Source: Tethya wilhelma (lineage: Eukaryota > Porifera > Demospongiae > Tethyida > Tethyidae). From it: a stretch of 64,000 nt of DNA. Below, one piece after another: positions 35,401-47,668 of the stretch. Made by a program: the position numbers and the translations under genes. Under the pieces are notes generated by a model. The model did not search any database. It worked only from the letters and a program-made list of their open reading frames with translations, and had not been told where the DNA came from. The DNA lies in NCBI GenBank assembly GCA_964030475.1, contig CAXIPT010000001.1, positions 23,094,776 to 23,158,775 of the forward strand. The letters run 5' to 3'. Within the stretch, counting starts at the first letter, position 1, and each line of letters starts with the position of its first letter.

Positions 35401-37722
35401 AAACTTTACAGCGTGGATTGTATCATATGTTCTAGCATCACCTTCTAGTACAAGATACTGTTTCTCATGTTTGCAAACATATTCAACATACAAGTTGTTT
35501 ATGATATGGAGTATTGTGTCCTTTTCATCAGCAACTTCATCAAGGACATCCATATACACCACTTGTGCAATTTCTGGTTTACTTGTCTTTTGGCTAATTA
35601 AACAAAAATCCTGGATTCCAATCATTTGTTTTCCACTGTTGCTACTAGCAATAGTATTTTTTAAGAAGAAATAGCTAATAATTTCTATGTTAAGCTGCTG
35701 TATACTTTTGTTTTCAACTAATGATGGTCTAAAAGTTTCTATTGATGGAGTCTTAGGATTCAATTGGTTGCTGGAGTCAATTTTGAAATGATAAACTATT
35801 TCAGATGATTTATCAACAGATGTACTTGAACAATCAGATTCTGGTTGGTACTCCATTCCTGTTCTGGGCCTACCATGAAATCGTTTTGGTAAGGGTGACC
35901 GTGCATCCTTTTCTGGGGTTTGGAATGGTGATAGCAATTCATGTGGCCGTCTTCTTGTGTTTGATTCTGAATCAGTGTGCGTCATTGTGTTTGATTCTGA
36001 ATCAGAAACACTCATAGCTTGATCAGATTGTTCTACAGGCCCATTGCTAATAGAAGGTTTGGGCTGTAAAGCCTGGATAGTCGTGCCATGCCAAGTAAGC
36101 TGTTGGTTTCCTGTGAATACTTGAGCATGACTAAGTAGAAAGTCGATGTTGTCAACTGTGAATAGTGTTGTGACACTTGGGTTTAAGCTCTGTAATATTC
36201 CCTTACCTTTGCTTTGTTCTACTGTTTCCTGGATGTGTCGAAGTAGAGTGTCATTACTTACACACACACCCAAACGATTAAAGATCTTAATAAGCCACCG
36301 TGACATTCAATCATGTCTGCAGTAAGAATGTGAAATGGTTGGTAACAAGTTTTATCAACACAGAACATTATTTGGCGAAGAATAAATATCCTACGGATAT
36401 TTTTAATATTGTTTGATGTGTCAGGTGGCAAACTTTTTGTTATTCTCTCAGTTATTGTTTGTGTAAGAACGCACACACTCTGCCAAAGAATTGGATCAAT
36501 TCTTTCAATTATGTGATCAATGTTGAATGTGTCTGGATGTGCCATATGTTGTCTAGTTTCAATTTGTTTATGTATTCTGTCGTTGAGATCGTTACATACC
36601 TGAATGTAATCTGGTTGAGTGTCTGGGTTCTCTGAATTATGACTAGCTGAATACAGAGCATGTGATAGAGCATCAATTTCACGTCCTTGGCGAAATATTA
36701 TTACTCCATGCTTTCTTACTTTACATGTGTAGGCCATGTGGTACTTTAGTGAAGAAGCAAACTGGCTGAGCACCTCGGAGTTCCAAGTTTGGCTGGACGA
36801 GTACAACTACTCATTGAAAGCAAGCTATCAATCTGGGATAGAAAGGTACTGTAAGCACTTCGAAGAGTTAGTGCTTGGTTGTGTAACAATTTCTTAGCAA
36901 CTATGACTACTGTTAATTGACTAGAAATCTCAACAAGCTGAGTTTCGTTTTCAATGATATATGGAAATGATGGTAAAGATTTGTGATAGCATGTTAAGAG
37001 ATCAAGAAAATCATCATCATTTGACAATACCTTTTCTTCTGTGTTGAGCTTGCTGATTGCAAGAGAATGTTTGTAACATGCTGTACATAGCTTATCTCTT
37101 GCATTAAGTGTTCCTTGAAACTCTGTATGTTCTCGTAGGTGATTCTCAAACAATTCTGGTTCTGGACAGGATTTAAACCTTGAATATTTGATCCCCGTAT
37201 ACCAGTGGAACATACTGCACACTTCCACTGGTAATTAGATGGATCTAACTTTTTCTGAAGGCACCGATAATGAGCATTGCAAAGAGCTGTTACATCACTG
37301 GCTATATCTTCAACTTGACACTGTGAGTTAGTTAAAGAACACTCGAAGTGTTCGCAAATTTCTTGTCTACTTGCCAATTTTGTGCTCCTGATTACAGGTT
37401 CACTACACCCACTCACCTCACATTTGAGATCTCTAGTGACATGTTCCTGTCCCTTTCTTCACCTAGAGTGTGCACTTTTTGGATCTTTGTGTACTTTCCT
37501 AAGGCTCTCTTGGCAGGCAAGGTAAATGCAGCTATCTGGCTGAATTGTTAAACCAGGCTCAATTGATTTTAGAAAATGAAATAATTCTTCATTTTTCCAT
37601 TTACTAGGATGAGTATACTGATTATTTGCTTCATTACAAAGAGAGCAGGCTCTGCCATCATGAGCATCAGAGAATACAAGACGGGTTCGCCGTGATTTTC
37701 TGCGGACACCAGCAGCAGCCAT
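32442..37722 (-). pseudogene. Large CXC-domain / PIN-like gene, mobile-like, decayed
   Basis: The minus strand starts MAAAGVRRKSRRTRLVFSDA and continues with Cys-pair motifs (ACSLCNEANN, CAVCSTGI, KLCTACYKHS). Downstream are HMAYTCKVRKHGVIIFRQGR, NRLGVCVSNDTLLRHI, VDNIDFLLSHAQVF, TWHGTTIQALQP, PYPGDWHLL, SCSNFKRTHHFLLETWEGLY and WARFIFEDFKPYVALFLAIQ. A PIN/FEN-like nuclease signature (DESDTRIWIHVKQ and FILSPDTDVYHIGLPLV) follows. The C-terminus has a tesmin-type CXC motif (GCGCKSGCKTNRCGCKKNGQ then VCGAGCRCTNC) and an acidic tail. In-frame TGA codons (near 37456 and 35342) and at least five frame changes show it is dead. I recall the same architecture as a recurrent uncharacterised family in sponges and cnidarians. 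No terminal repeats were found. Confidence 0.7.
32630..32740 (-). other. Tesmin/TSO1-type CXC cysteine motif
   Basis: A dense Cys pattern with CxC and CxxxC spacing, preceded by KGCGCKSGC and ended by RCTNC, as in CXC DNA-binding domains. One CXC repeat is clear, without the second repeat of classical LIN54/TSO1 proteins. Confidence 0.8.
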
Positions 37723-37724
37723 AC

Positions 37725-38448
37725 GTGGGCACTGTCACTGAATTGCTTTCCTCTATATCTGCTATTGGAAAATTATGTACACCAACTTTGATTTATATTA
37801 TACTGCATTGTGCAACTTAAGAACATACCTCAAGGATTCCAAAGGATATAGCTTGTTTCATGTGGGAAAGCTATCCAAACAGACGCACATGTCTAAGCTC
37901 TTGTGTACTGCGCATGCTGCTATTGTATTTTCGCGGGTACTTCAAATGGTGAACTTTAAGCCCAAGTATTATTCAAACAACATTTGCAAAACATTTCAGA
38001 ATTAACAAACAACAGCATCTACCTTTTAGCTAATAGTATCTGAAGTTTGGAGCTATAAAAATGGTCAGGTACGCTTTGTGGGAGCAAAACAGAAAGGTAC
38101 TTGTTGCACCCGCAAATAAACAGTTCACATAAAACAGCAAGTATCACAGGTTTTTCTTTACCTATGGAAATGAAACAAAAAACAATAGTTAGAACATATA
38201 TTACTCTATGCAATAAATTTTATTTGAAGTTCATAGCAGATTCAGAGCGCAAGATACAGCACGATAAATATTGCTAATATTTATACAGTTTTACAAAGCT
38301 TTACATTCCATCCAACCACAAACTTCCGGTCTGCAAATACATTTTACTGCGCGCGTATCGACTGCTTTACCAGAACAAAATTGCATTCGATATTCCAAAA
38401 TGACGTGACGTCACGTTAGAACTAATTGCATTCCTAAAGCGTGACAGG

Positions 38449-38485
<37 letters not shown>

Positions 38486-38735
38486 GCTTGCTGGCAAACT
38501 GAGCCATACGTCGCGATTAGATACCTCACGCTAAGGCGCTCGGCAATTAATTAAGTTCAAAGGTCACAACCAACAAAACCAAATTTTGTGGTTTCTGGAA
38601 AAAGGATGTTTTGATTTTCTCAATTTTTTTTCTAATAAACCTTTATTAAATAATCATTATGTGGTAAAAATTTCAAATTGGGACAGGCATGGGATGTGAA
38701 GATATAAAAAAGAATAATAAAGTAGTACACATACA
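37725..38735. other. No gene seen; AT microsatellite
   Basis: A (TA)n tract lies at about 38454-38480. Just before it is GACGTGACGTCACG (38401-38416), a palindromic ACGT-containing motif. No coding exon. Confidence 0.5.
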
Positions 38736-38739
38736 TATT

Positions 38740-40620
38740 TCCATTATTTACACTGAAAACTTCTCTGCAGTATCTTTTTTCTCTTTTTGAGTGATTGTGT
38801 AGGTGCGACCAGTTCGAGTTTGTGGATAAACTTTTACAAATATGTTTGATAAGCATAAGGTTACAAATACTGGAGCAATTGGGTATTGGTATGATCTAGA
38901 TGATCCAGGAGGATGAAGCAGGGATAGTGTCACCTCTGAATTTTCAGTATGTGTCTCTAAGACACATGCTAGCCACCACTTGCAGAAACATACCTACAGA
39001 CATCTTCCAGCTCTAAATCACCAGGGACTTTTGTTACTCGAAACTCTTTAACATCAGTGGACAAGGAATACTCTTTGGTCTTCAATGTATCCTTAGAGAT
39101 TGGAATGAATGAGTGGAACTTTCTAGTCCCAGGAATGGTTATAGTTTGTTCAAATTGAGTCTCTAAAACTATTTTTTGCCTTTTGTATTCTTCAGTACTG
39201 CAGTAGCAAAAGTTAACACCTGGAATGTTATCTTTTGCCTATGGATATAGCTGGATAGGAGACATGATCTGATCAGTGTATGGCCTTTGAAAGCTTGCTC
39301 TAGCTGCAAGGCACTTAACCGTCCCACCTAACCCATCACAGGCTCCCTTGCCGTGGGAAGTGGCAGAGAAATGCCACTCAGCTTCAGGACCAAAGTCTTG
39401 ACTATGGTAACATTAATTGATGAAATTTTTTGTATTGCGATGAAGCACAATCTGAGAAATACAGAATTTTTGTAGGAGATATTGGTAGGTGCTGTTTTAG
39501 AAAAGTTATTAGATTTTTCTGACAGCTATGGTGTCGTGATGTAGACAATCTGAAATAATAACAAAGTTGATGTGATGTATTTTACTTGATTCACTATAGT
39601 AAGCAACAAAAGGGTGTATGGTAGCCTGACAATTGTTCCAACGGAACGATTGAGCTGCATCCTGTACTACAAATGCATAATTTTCTGAGAAATCTGCACA
39701 GACTACGACAACTCCTGGAGCGAGTGTTGACTTTGATTCATCATAGAAACGACTCTGCTGCTTAGCAATAAATGAGTGTGTTTAGAAGCAATTCTAGTTT
39801 TTCACAAAGAACATCTACAAAATCATCTGCTGGCATGCTGATTGTTGACCTGTCAACAGCTGTCCACTGTTTGAATGTAACTTGATCAATTTCATTATGA
39901 TCTAGCAAATCTGTCAGGTGAGCTTTCAAACCAACAACACCAGGACACTTTCTACACTTTCTAAGGTAACAGCTAGGTGTAGATGGGTTGCAGGTAAGTT
40001 GGACTGGGCAATCATGATACGTTCTAAGAGGAATGTCATCATTTTCTGTCAGAGTGGATAGCTTCAATAAAAGTAGCATCAGTTTTACATTTTGGTGAAT
40101 ACAAACCGAATGAGTCCGACTTGCTCCTGCTAGTATACAGTGCTTAGGGTGAAGTTCAGCGAATTTTGAGAAGCCAATTTTTTCGCCTGGATGCTTCTCT
40201 TTAAAGCACTTTTTTGCTCAGCTCAATTGTATGTCCTGGTTTAGGATTAGGTGTTGACATGATACCTTTCTCTTTCACAAGTCTTTTGGCTGTACGTGCC
40301 ATAATTATAGTTTGTTGTACCAAATTCAACTTCTATCATTTTTACTGTCCAGCTCATAGGAAGAAGAGTAAGTATTTGGATTTTAGTACTCCGATCAGTT
40401 GTGGAATGAAACTTATCTTTTAACTGTTGCAGCATCTCTGAATCGGCTGTATTATAGTCTTCACCGATCAGTAGTTTACCCATCATTTCAGTTATTTCAT
40501 CAATTTTTTTCTCAACATATTGCTGAGATCGAGCCTTTTTCTTTGTAATTGGTGTTTTTCCAGTATCCGTAAGAAATTTGTTGAAAGATTCAACTTGAAT
40601 GTTTGGTGGCTGAAAAACAG
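38740..40620 (-). pseudogene. Decayed uncharacterised mobile-like gene (HGKGACDGLGGTVK family)
   Basis: Minus-strand blocks in order are VESFNKFLTDTGKTPITKKK, KIQILTLLPMSW, NPKPGHTIEL, HDCPVQLTCNPSTPSCYLR, CRKCPGVVGLKAHL and QVTFKQWTAVDRSTISM. Then follow CADFSENYAFVVQDAAQSF, NNCQATIHPFVAYY, VISDCLHHDTIAV, EWHFSATSHGKGACDGLGGT, ASFQRPYTDQIMSP and GTRKFHSFIPISKDT, and after a probable intron LLHPPGSSRSYQYPIAP. I recall this order as a recurrent uncharacterised protein family in invertebrate genomes. Many frame changes and stops are present. A MITE B copy (40645-40829) sits at its 5' edge. Confidence 0.65.
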
Positions 40621-40644
40621 GACTTGATATCAAATCTAATTGAG

Positions 40645-40829
40645 ACAAGTAAAAAAAAACATTGGAAATGTAATGAGACACAGGAATGGCCAAATCGTAA
40701 AAAGAAGGCAAACAAGATGGAATGGCTGTCTGAGTGTGTGCCGAATTCTTCCTGTGTGGGCTGCATGTAGTACTCTCTTCCCACGTTGGGTCCCTCATGT
40801 TGCCCATAGGAATATTTCTTTACACACTC
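40645..40829. mobile_element. MITE family B copy, 3'-truncated
   Basis: The left end ACAAGTAAAAAAAAACATTG and the arm AGGAATGGCCAAATCGTAAA are intact. The centre is inverted relative to the 59294 copy, as expected for a family with long inverted arms. The right arm is missing. Confidence 0.85.
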
Positions 40830-40932
40830 TTATACAGACTATAATGTGTTTACTTACTGAATAATTGTTTACATTCTCATTGTCACAAATTGTACAACTA
40901 TTAATTTCATGATACTGTTCATAATACAAAGT

Positions 40933-41439
40933 TCACTCATCCTGGCCAAGGTCGTCGGTATCCTGCTTAATTGAACTTGGACGGTACTGCCTACAGCGTA
41001 CGTTTATTTTTTCACTTTTAAGCTTTTTCCAGCGTTTGCTTTCGCGAGGAGAATAGAGCTCAAGTTTTCCATCTTCGTCAAACCGGGTTGCAAGGTGAAC
41101 TGAAAGAAAACCATTAGTGAAGGTTCATGCAGCATAAGGATTTAGAACAATAACTCAATACCTCGGATAGCATGTAGTCTCTTCGGATCAAGCCTCTTAA
41201 TATCACTTCTGCGAGGATTTGTAGCATTACCCAGAGCCATTTCTTCACGTGTGAACAGCAGCTCAGTCAGCACTTGACTGAGTTCTTCAGGTGATCCGCA
41301 CACTTGCCCTGAAAGATTTTTTACATACCTATGAAAATATTGGAAGTTTGCGGTGAGATAATTAGCTTGTGGAATGCGTTTACGTAGTACTCCCTGAATT
41401 TTTAATGTTTGTATTGTGAGTGGACCGCTGGCATAACGA
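40933..41439 (-). CDS. BEN-domain protein, C-terminal two exons
   Basis: Exon 41439-41162 (acceptor CTTAACAG, donor GTATTG) reads RYASGPLTIQTLKIQGVLRK, FQYFHRYVKNLSGQVCG, ELSQVLTELLFTREEMALGN and KRLDPKRLHAIR. Exon 41099-40933 (acceptor CTTTCAG) continues VHLATRFDEDGKLELYSPRE and ends TDDLGQDE-stop. The join (G|TT) is in phase. The LLFTREEMAxGN...LDPKRLHAIR pattern is the C-terminal half of a BEN domain, a DNA- and chromatin-binding module. No lesions were seen in these exons. Upstream exons were not identified; a single N lies at 41951. Confidence 0.7.
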
Positions 41440-42958
41440 CTGTTAAGATTTGTAGGAGTTATGCAAACACAATGAAACTATGTTAAAGCCACTCCAAGTG
41501 GTAGTCTGGTTTCTGGTTAAGGGACTTCACAAGTCAATATATAGGTGGGTGGTTACGTCATGAAAAGTACCATTACTCCAAAACAATGTTCAACAGAGAG
41601 CCAATTGAGCATGCCACAGCTGTAGGTAACAAGTTTGTTTGTCTTGTTCTTAACACGAATTTTTTAAAAATAATAATCTGTAAGCACTTTAGAAAAAGGT
41701 TAAGTAGTGTTCAAACACTGATTATAGGCATGTCAAAAATAGTTAAATCTTTACCACATGTTCCAATATGGGTATTGCGCATGCATGGTTGAAGTAATGG
41801 TGAAGTTTTGGGTGTATATTTAATTGTTGATGCAGGCAAATGACCGGAAACCATGCAGATTCACTTGGAGTGGTGTAATGTCACTCAGTATCTATAGTTG
41901 GATCTGAATCTATATAATTTTTAATTTTTCTGGTTTACGTTCAACAAGCCNTGCTGGAATTCAAACTTGCAATTGACTCATGAAAATGAAGTAGTCATGT
42001 GCCGAAATTCAGAGACTTGCCTTGTTTCATTGCTTTTTACCGCACTGCCCATTCCTACACTTCTCATTTTTATAAAATTTTTATTATACTTGTAAATTAT
42101 ATCAGGCCCTGATCATGAGGCCTAGGATAAATATTGCGTATAAACTTAACTTCACATAAAATGCTGTCTCCCATGAGTATAGATGTAAAAGGAAAAGAAT
42201 TATGCCAACTGAACGTCTGGTGGTAGAAGAAAGTAACTAGAATAAGCCGGGGTAAGAAGACCCAGTGATTGAAATTTATCAGGATATGTTGTGCCGTTTG
42301 ATTTATATAATATTATGTTCTTGGCTTTAAGTTTTAAAGTATCATTTTCAAGCAGTAATATTTATGGCAAAGATTTATGCCAAGATCTAGCACTGAATGG
42401 ACAGGGGTAAGTTTCTGCAATTACATTTATCAGGGTTAACGTTGGATCCTCCAATTATTTTTCCCTATAAGAGTTTATAAGCGTGAACATTTTGTATTGT
42501 GTCGATGGGACAGTCAGCCCATTCCTACTATTAGGGCTATAATATGTTCCATTGTATGTATATATGATTATCATGCAGTGCATGCTTCTTGGGTGGAAAT
42601 GTTTCAATCAGCTAGCCGATGCAGAGAATTTAGGACTATTAGTAGAAAAATGATCCTTAGCTTGAATTGGTTTTGGGTGCTAGCAAGCAAAATGATGGTT
42701 GCAACAGTTATTGATCCAAACTTCTTGCAGCTTCTTTAGGTAGACATTTTGCACAGTCAATTAAAGACTTCTGAAGCTTAAGTTTAGACTAGAGTGCACC
42801 AGATTCAATAAAAACTGAACAAATTTGTATGACGTAAGGTCTCAGTATAATACAATAAATAAGTTATATAGAGAGACAAGTTTATTAATAATAATTATTA
42901 TTAAATTTTAACAAATTGCATGATTCATAATAATAATTATCATTATATGTCTCATTAA
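41440..42958. other. No supported gene
   Basis: AT-rich sequence with an N at 41951. The segment 42484-42535 (AACATTTTGTATTGTGTCGA and CAGTCAGCCCATTCCTACT) recurs at 48002-48052. Confidence 0.4.
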
Positions 42959-43578
42959 CTCTTTAGGGCCGACAGCGCCAAAAGTCGCACGCGCGTATTC
43001 TACGATCGCGTAATCTGCGATTTTTCGCATTTTTTATTTTATAGCCATAGCGTTTGAGCTATGAGCTTTAGACTTGCTGTGCTGTTAGGTAAGGAAGTGC
43101 TCTACTAAAATACTAAGTAAGAGTCAGGTCTAATTAGTGGGAGGGGAGATATGAGCTTTAGAGTTCAAAGGTCGCGATCGCGGCGAGATCGTGACCTTTG
43201 GTTTTAAACTCACGTTTTTTTTTTAGTGCTTAGCAGGAGAAGCTTGACGCTAGCTATAGAGGTGCAGGGAGGCTTAGGCTATTCTTGCATGCAAGCGCTT
43301 TTGCAGTGCTGCTCTTCAAGCTGGAAAAAGAGCCTAAAGTATGCAGGTCGTTTGGCGAACTTTGACCCCTTCCGTTTTTGCAAGCTTTTTAGTTAATAAA
43401 AGCTAACTTAGAACTAATTTGATACAGCCATGGCTTAGTACAACCATAGCTAAGCTCAACTAGCTACAAAAGAGAGTGATTAAGGCTAAAGCAAAAACAA
43501 AAATGTACAAAAACCAAGGTTAATTAAATATTCATAAAATCTAATTAAATATGCATAATAAATTTAGGCCCTAAAGAG
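42959..43578. mobile_element. 620-bp MITE, TIR CTCTTTAGGGCC, TSD TTAA
   Basis: CTCTTTAGGGCC at 42959-42970 is inverted at 43567-43578. TTAA lies on both sides (42955-42958 and 43579-43582). The TTAA duplication points to a piggyBac- or Kolobok-type source. Internally it has a GC-rich CGCGATCGCGG palindromic patch near 43160-43190 and no coding frame. Confidence 0.88.
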
Positions 43579-43631
43579 TTAACATGCCACAATTAATAGG
43601 CGCAACAAAATGATAAAGGAAAATAAAGATT

Positions 43632-45056
43632 AAACACTACTGCCATAAGATATTTCAATCGTGTCTTAAAATTATGTATGAATTTAGTCTTACCAGTTTG
43701 TCTTACGGTTGAATGAATTATGCTGAATCATGTCTTATATTGGTTGAATAATGCAGAAAATGTTCTTAATATTAAGATACTTTTGTGATACAATAGTCTT
43801 ATTAAGGTCTAACTTAAGTATTAAAATGTTACCACATATACATGCACAGGGTATAATTTTGCTCTTATAATCAACAAAATTTTATTGTTATAAATCACTT
43901 CAAAAATCAAAACCTTTAACATAAGTTGGGGTATTATAAATATGAAATCAAATCAGAGAGACCCATCATAATAAATACAGGTGACAGCATACATAAATGA
44001 TTAAGTGATAACATAGATTGAGTACATATACCTGTTGATGAAAGTCTGAGTCAAATGTTACTAGCTATGCATATATACGTGTTCATTCGCCATGGTAAAG
44101 TCTCATGACAGAGCTCTTGACTCTTGTTCCGCGACGCACCTTTCTGGTAATGTTGGAGGTCTTCCAGAGAAACTCATCGCCTTGCTGAAATTAAATTAAA
44201 TAAGTTTTGATATTAATAACAAAAATAATGTGTGAGAATAATATTCTTACATCAAATTCTTTGAGTGTGCCTCTCCCTTCAACCTGCCTGTATAGGTGCA
44301 AATTGGAAGTGCATTTTGGAAGGTTTTTCTTGAGTTTCACTTGTGAGAACATGTCTATATATCCAAAGAAAACAATAGTAAAATATCATAATCAAGATAA
44401 TGTTCATTAATTTTTATATGTTTACCATCTGTGCACTTCACAAAGCTTCCAGTAGCTACTTGGACATCATCTTTCAATAATTATAATGACTGTGTCCCTG
44501 ATATGTGTGCATGTACACAATGCAAAATAAACACTATTCAAGGATAAATACACAAAAAACATACCCTTGAACAAGGCTAACTGGACCAGGTCGACTGTGT
44601 TCACCCTATAATGAAGCAGTCACATCAGACATTTTCAGGTATTCCAAAGACTCAAAATCATTCGTAAAACTCACTTGTTTATCTTTGTTGCAACAGTTTT
44701 TGGTGGTTGAGGAGACGATGGTTCTTCAGCAGGGACAACTCTCGATCTTCCTTGGTGATCTTCTTCTTGAGAACTGCTTTTCCTTTCTTCTTGGAGGCTT
44801 TTGGAGATGAGGGTGGGAGATTGCAGATTTGGATGCTTGTATCAAGTATTTTCACTCTGACTCAAACAGTTTGTATTCCACAAGATGATAGTATTGGTAA
44901 AGAAGTGTCATAAGATGTATACGAAACATACGCACTTTCAAATCCTTGAGGCTACATTCTCCATTTACACTGAACACATATACGCTTGAACTCGTCAGGT
45001 ATACTTCAATCAACATTTCAGACTGTGAAACAAACTTTAAGGAAGGATATAACATT
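43632..45056 (-). repeat. Left arm of a 1.4 kb inverted gene duplication
   Basis: It aligns in reverse complement with 49161-50582 over its whole length, with substitutions and small indels. The spacer is about 4.1 kb. The left arm keeps open exons; the right arm has lesions. Confidence 0.9.
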
Positions 45057-45060
45057 ATTT
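44093..45060 (-). CDS. Unrecognised gene, intact-looking copy in the left arm
   Basis: The 3' exons join in consistent phase: the exon ending at 44675 (PAEEPSSPQPPKTVATKIN, donor GTGAGT), 44605-44565 (VNTVDLVQLALFK), 44470-44425 (DDVQVATGSFVKCTD), 44354-44251 (MFSQVKLKKNLPKC, RQVEGRGTLKEFD) and 44184-44093 (QGDEFLWKTSNITRKVRRGT to RLYHGE-stop). Upstream, 45056-44852 reads SEMLIEVYLTSSSVYVFSVN and LMTLLYQYYHLVEYKLFES; how it connects is unclear because its frame stops at 44852. A further possible exon lies at 45365-45430. No family was recognised. The basic C-terminus (RKVRRGTRVKSS) could bind nucleic acid, but that is inference. Confidence 0.5.
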
Positions 45061-45078
45061 TCAAAAACTCATTCCACA

Positions 45079-45292
45079 TATACCGTATAGTGGGAAATTT
45101 TCATGGGGGAAAATTTTTGCAAATTTCGCGGTTTGGCAGCTTTCCGCGAAAATTTTCCCTCATGAAATTTGTAAGGTATGTGGTCGTCAGGTATAGTTGA
45201 GACGCAATCCACGAAAATTTTCCCCGCGAATATCTACTCAAGACGAAAATGCAGAAATTTTCCCCCACGAAAACTTCCCGCTATACGGTATA
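45079..45292. mobile_element. MITE family E copy 1 (TACCGTATAG ends)
   Basis: The ends TATACCGTATAGTGGGAAAT and its inverted form (CCCGCTATACGGTATA) bound about 214 bp. Inner arms share GGGGGAAAATTTT and AAATTTTCCCCC. The TA at each end may be the target duplication. It lies in a likely intron of the adjacent gene. A second copy lies at 45477-45686. Confidence 0.8.
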
Positions 45293-45476
45293 CACTTGGT
45301 GATATTCAACCCCCCACACACACACACACACATACACACACAACAAAAAAGAAGTTACTACTTTGAAGAACTTACCCAGAGCAGTAGTAGCAGCATGCAG
45401 TCCTTGGTAAATATAAAAGTACGACCTAAAAACCAAATAAGTCAACAATCAGGTGACAAGTTAAACACATAATTAT

Positions 45477-45686
45477 ACTGTATAGCGGGAAATTTTCGTG
45501 GGGGAAAATTTTTGAGAATTTCACAGTTCGGCAGCTTTCCGCAAAAATTTTCCCCCACGAAATTTGTAAGGTACAAGGTCGTCACGTAATGTTGAGACGC
45601 AATCCACGAAAATTTTCCCTGCGAATTTCTATTCAAGACGAAAACGCAAAACTTTTCCTCCACTAAAAATTCCCGCTATATGGTAC
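45477..45686. mobile_element. MITE family E copy 2
   Basis: Same orientation and about 85-90% similar by eye to 45079-45292. The ends are TATACTGTATAGCGGGAAAT and CCCGCTATATGGTA. Confidence 0.8.
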
Positions 45687-45689
45687 ATC

Positions 45690-47660
45690 CAAGTCTTGTA
45701 CGTACAGTAGCTTAGTCTCCGATACGCTGATGTTCTCTCTGATAATTATTACTGTGGAGTACCTACCTTAAGTTCTTAAGAACGCATACTTAAGGAACTG
45801 AGATTCTACACATACATATATTGCTGACGCTCAGAACAAAAGCACACATACACAACAAGGCTCACCTAAGTTAGCTTTAAAATAACTTCATGGACCTATA
45901 TATCCACATCAGCAAGTTTCTGGCAACTATAAATGTTAAAATCCACATATAAAACTTACATTCAAGAATGTATCACTATAGTCTGACATGCTAGACCCCA
46001 TTCCTAGCTATAAAGGCTGTAGTATGGCAGTAGCCAGACCCTTTGCCTGTGCTTATCATATTCAATGATAGTACTTGGTCTGACACACCAGATACACTTG
46101 CACGCTTACTTTTTACTGTATAGCAGTCCCTTCTTCAAAAGTAAAGGAGTCTTGTTGAATGAGACAGAGCATATTAGCACGGTGTATTGACAGAACAACT
46201 TGTTGGTACATGTAGGTTTTCTACCATGCAGAGTTTCAGGCGTAGAAGCCTCCTATTAATGATAAACAGACAATTTATCAACCAGCATATCATACAAAGT
46301 TTATTGTACCTTATATTAGTAGCTCCATGTGCTTTGATACAAAGTACCTTCTAGCCAGCATGACTTTGCACTCACGGTGTTTTTCGCGCAATTTCAAACT
46401 CCAAAAATCCTTAGTAAGCTTGATTTTTTGTTAGAACCAAGTTCAGCTCTCTCTTTAACATAAATGATCCAGTTGGACCCGGTTTTGTGGCAACTATAGG
46501 CTCTCCATAGAGATCTGTAAATTAATCATGACTATCTCTCTTACTTTTCAAATTCATTTCAAAATTTAATGATTTCTGATTGATTTCCTTGATTTCAGTT
46601 TGATTTCTGAGATTTCAGTTTGATTCTTGATTTCTGTACTCTGGGTGATTTCTATCTGTGATTTTGACTGTTTTCAGGTGATTTCTATGATTTCTAGACA
46701 ACTAGGAAGATTTCCTGTGATTTCTTGCAAATTTCCTATGACTGTTACTGGTGTCTGCCACAGCTAAAATTGTTTCTGATGGATTTACATAGCCCCATGC
46801 ATTTATAACTATATCCTTCCACTTCTAGGTAGGCCTATAGCTAGCCTACAAACTTTCATAACTCAGTGAAAGATTTATAATACCTATAGTAATACAATAT
46901 AGATAGGCCTATAGCTATTCTAAAACAAAAGTTTTCATTGATTTGGGGTAAGTTTCTACCAACAACAACCTATTTTCTGTGGTATAAATTTGGTCTCCTC
47001 TCCACACAGCTGAGCTTGTAAGGACGCAATCCAAACTGAATTGAAGCGATCCCAGGCCGGACTCACACAACAGTGATAGAGCATAGATGTCCATGTCAAT
47101 GAATGCTCTTAATGATCAAATTTGTGTAGCTTCCCGACTATAATTCCTGAGGCTTAGTTACAAGCTCGAAGATTCGCTCGAAGAGAGCCAGCGAGAAACT
47201 TCAACTTGAAGCTCACATGGTTTTTGGGTGACATAAATAGGCGGAGATAGGGGCGTGCCTTCATCTTTCGGCTGATTTCTAGGTTGATTTCTCTTGATTT
47301 CACTGCGATTTCTCTGTGATTTCTGTTGATTTCTTGTGATTTCTGGGCAAAGCGTACGAGATTTCTGGCGTTGCGGGCCCCTCGTGTTTGAGACAAAGTT
47401 TAAGATATTGCTGCTTTATCTGAATGATGTTTGAGACAAAGTTAAGATATTGCTGTTTTTCCAAAGATAGAATTAAAAAAATGGAGCATTGTCTTAACAT
47501 TTTGTATCGAATTTTCAGTTGATTTCAGATAAACTTCAGATATGACCTTACAATCTAGATATATACAATCTATGCAAGTGACTTTTGACCTCTGACCTCG
47601 GAATTCAGCATATCGCGCATATAAACGGGCTGTGTAGCTACTGCAAGCTTGTAGCGGCTA
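45690..47660. other. No gene; runs of TGATTTCT-like repeats
   Basis: Two patches (about 46540-46740 and 47265-47350) consist of irregular repeats of TGATTTCT/GATTTCAG, an imperfect short-period satellite. The rest is AT-rich without supported exons. Confidence 0.6.
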
Positions 47661-47668
47661 TTTTACTA

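Noticed and set aside
41989..42020. Direct repeat with 51495-51525
   Set aside because: Only about 25 bp are shared; too short to define an element.
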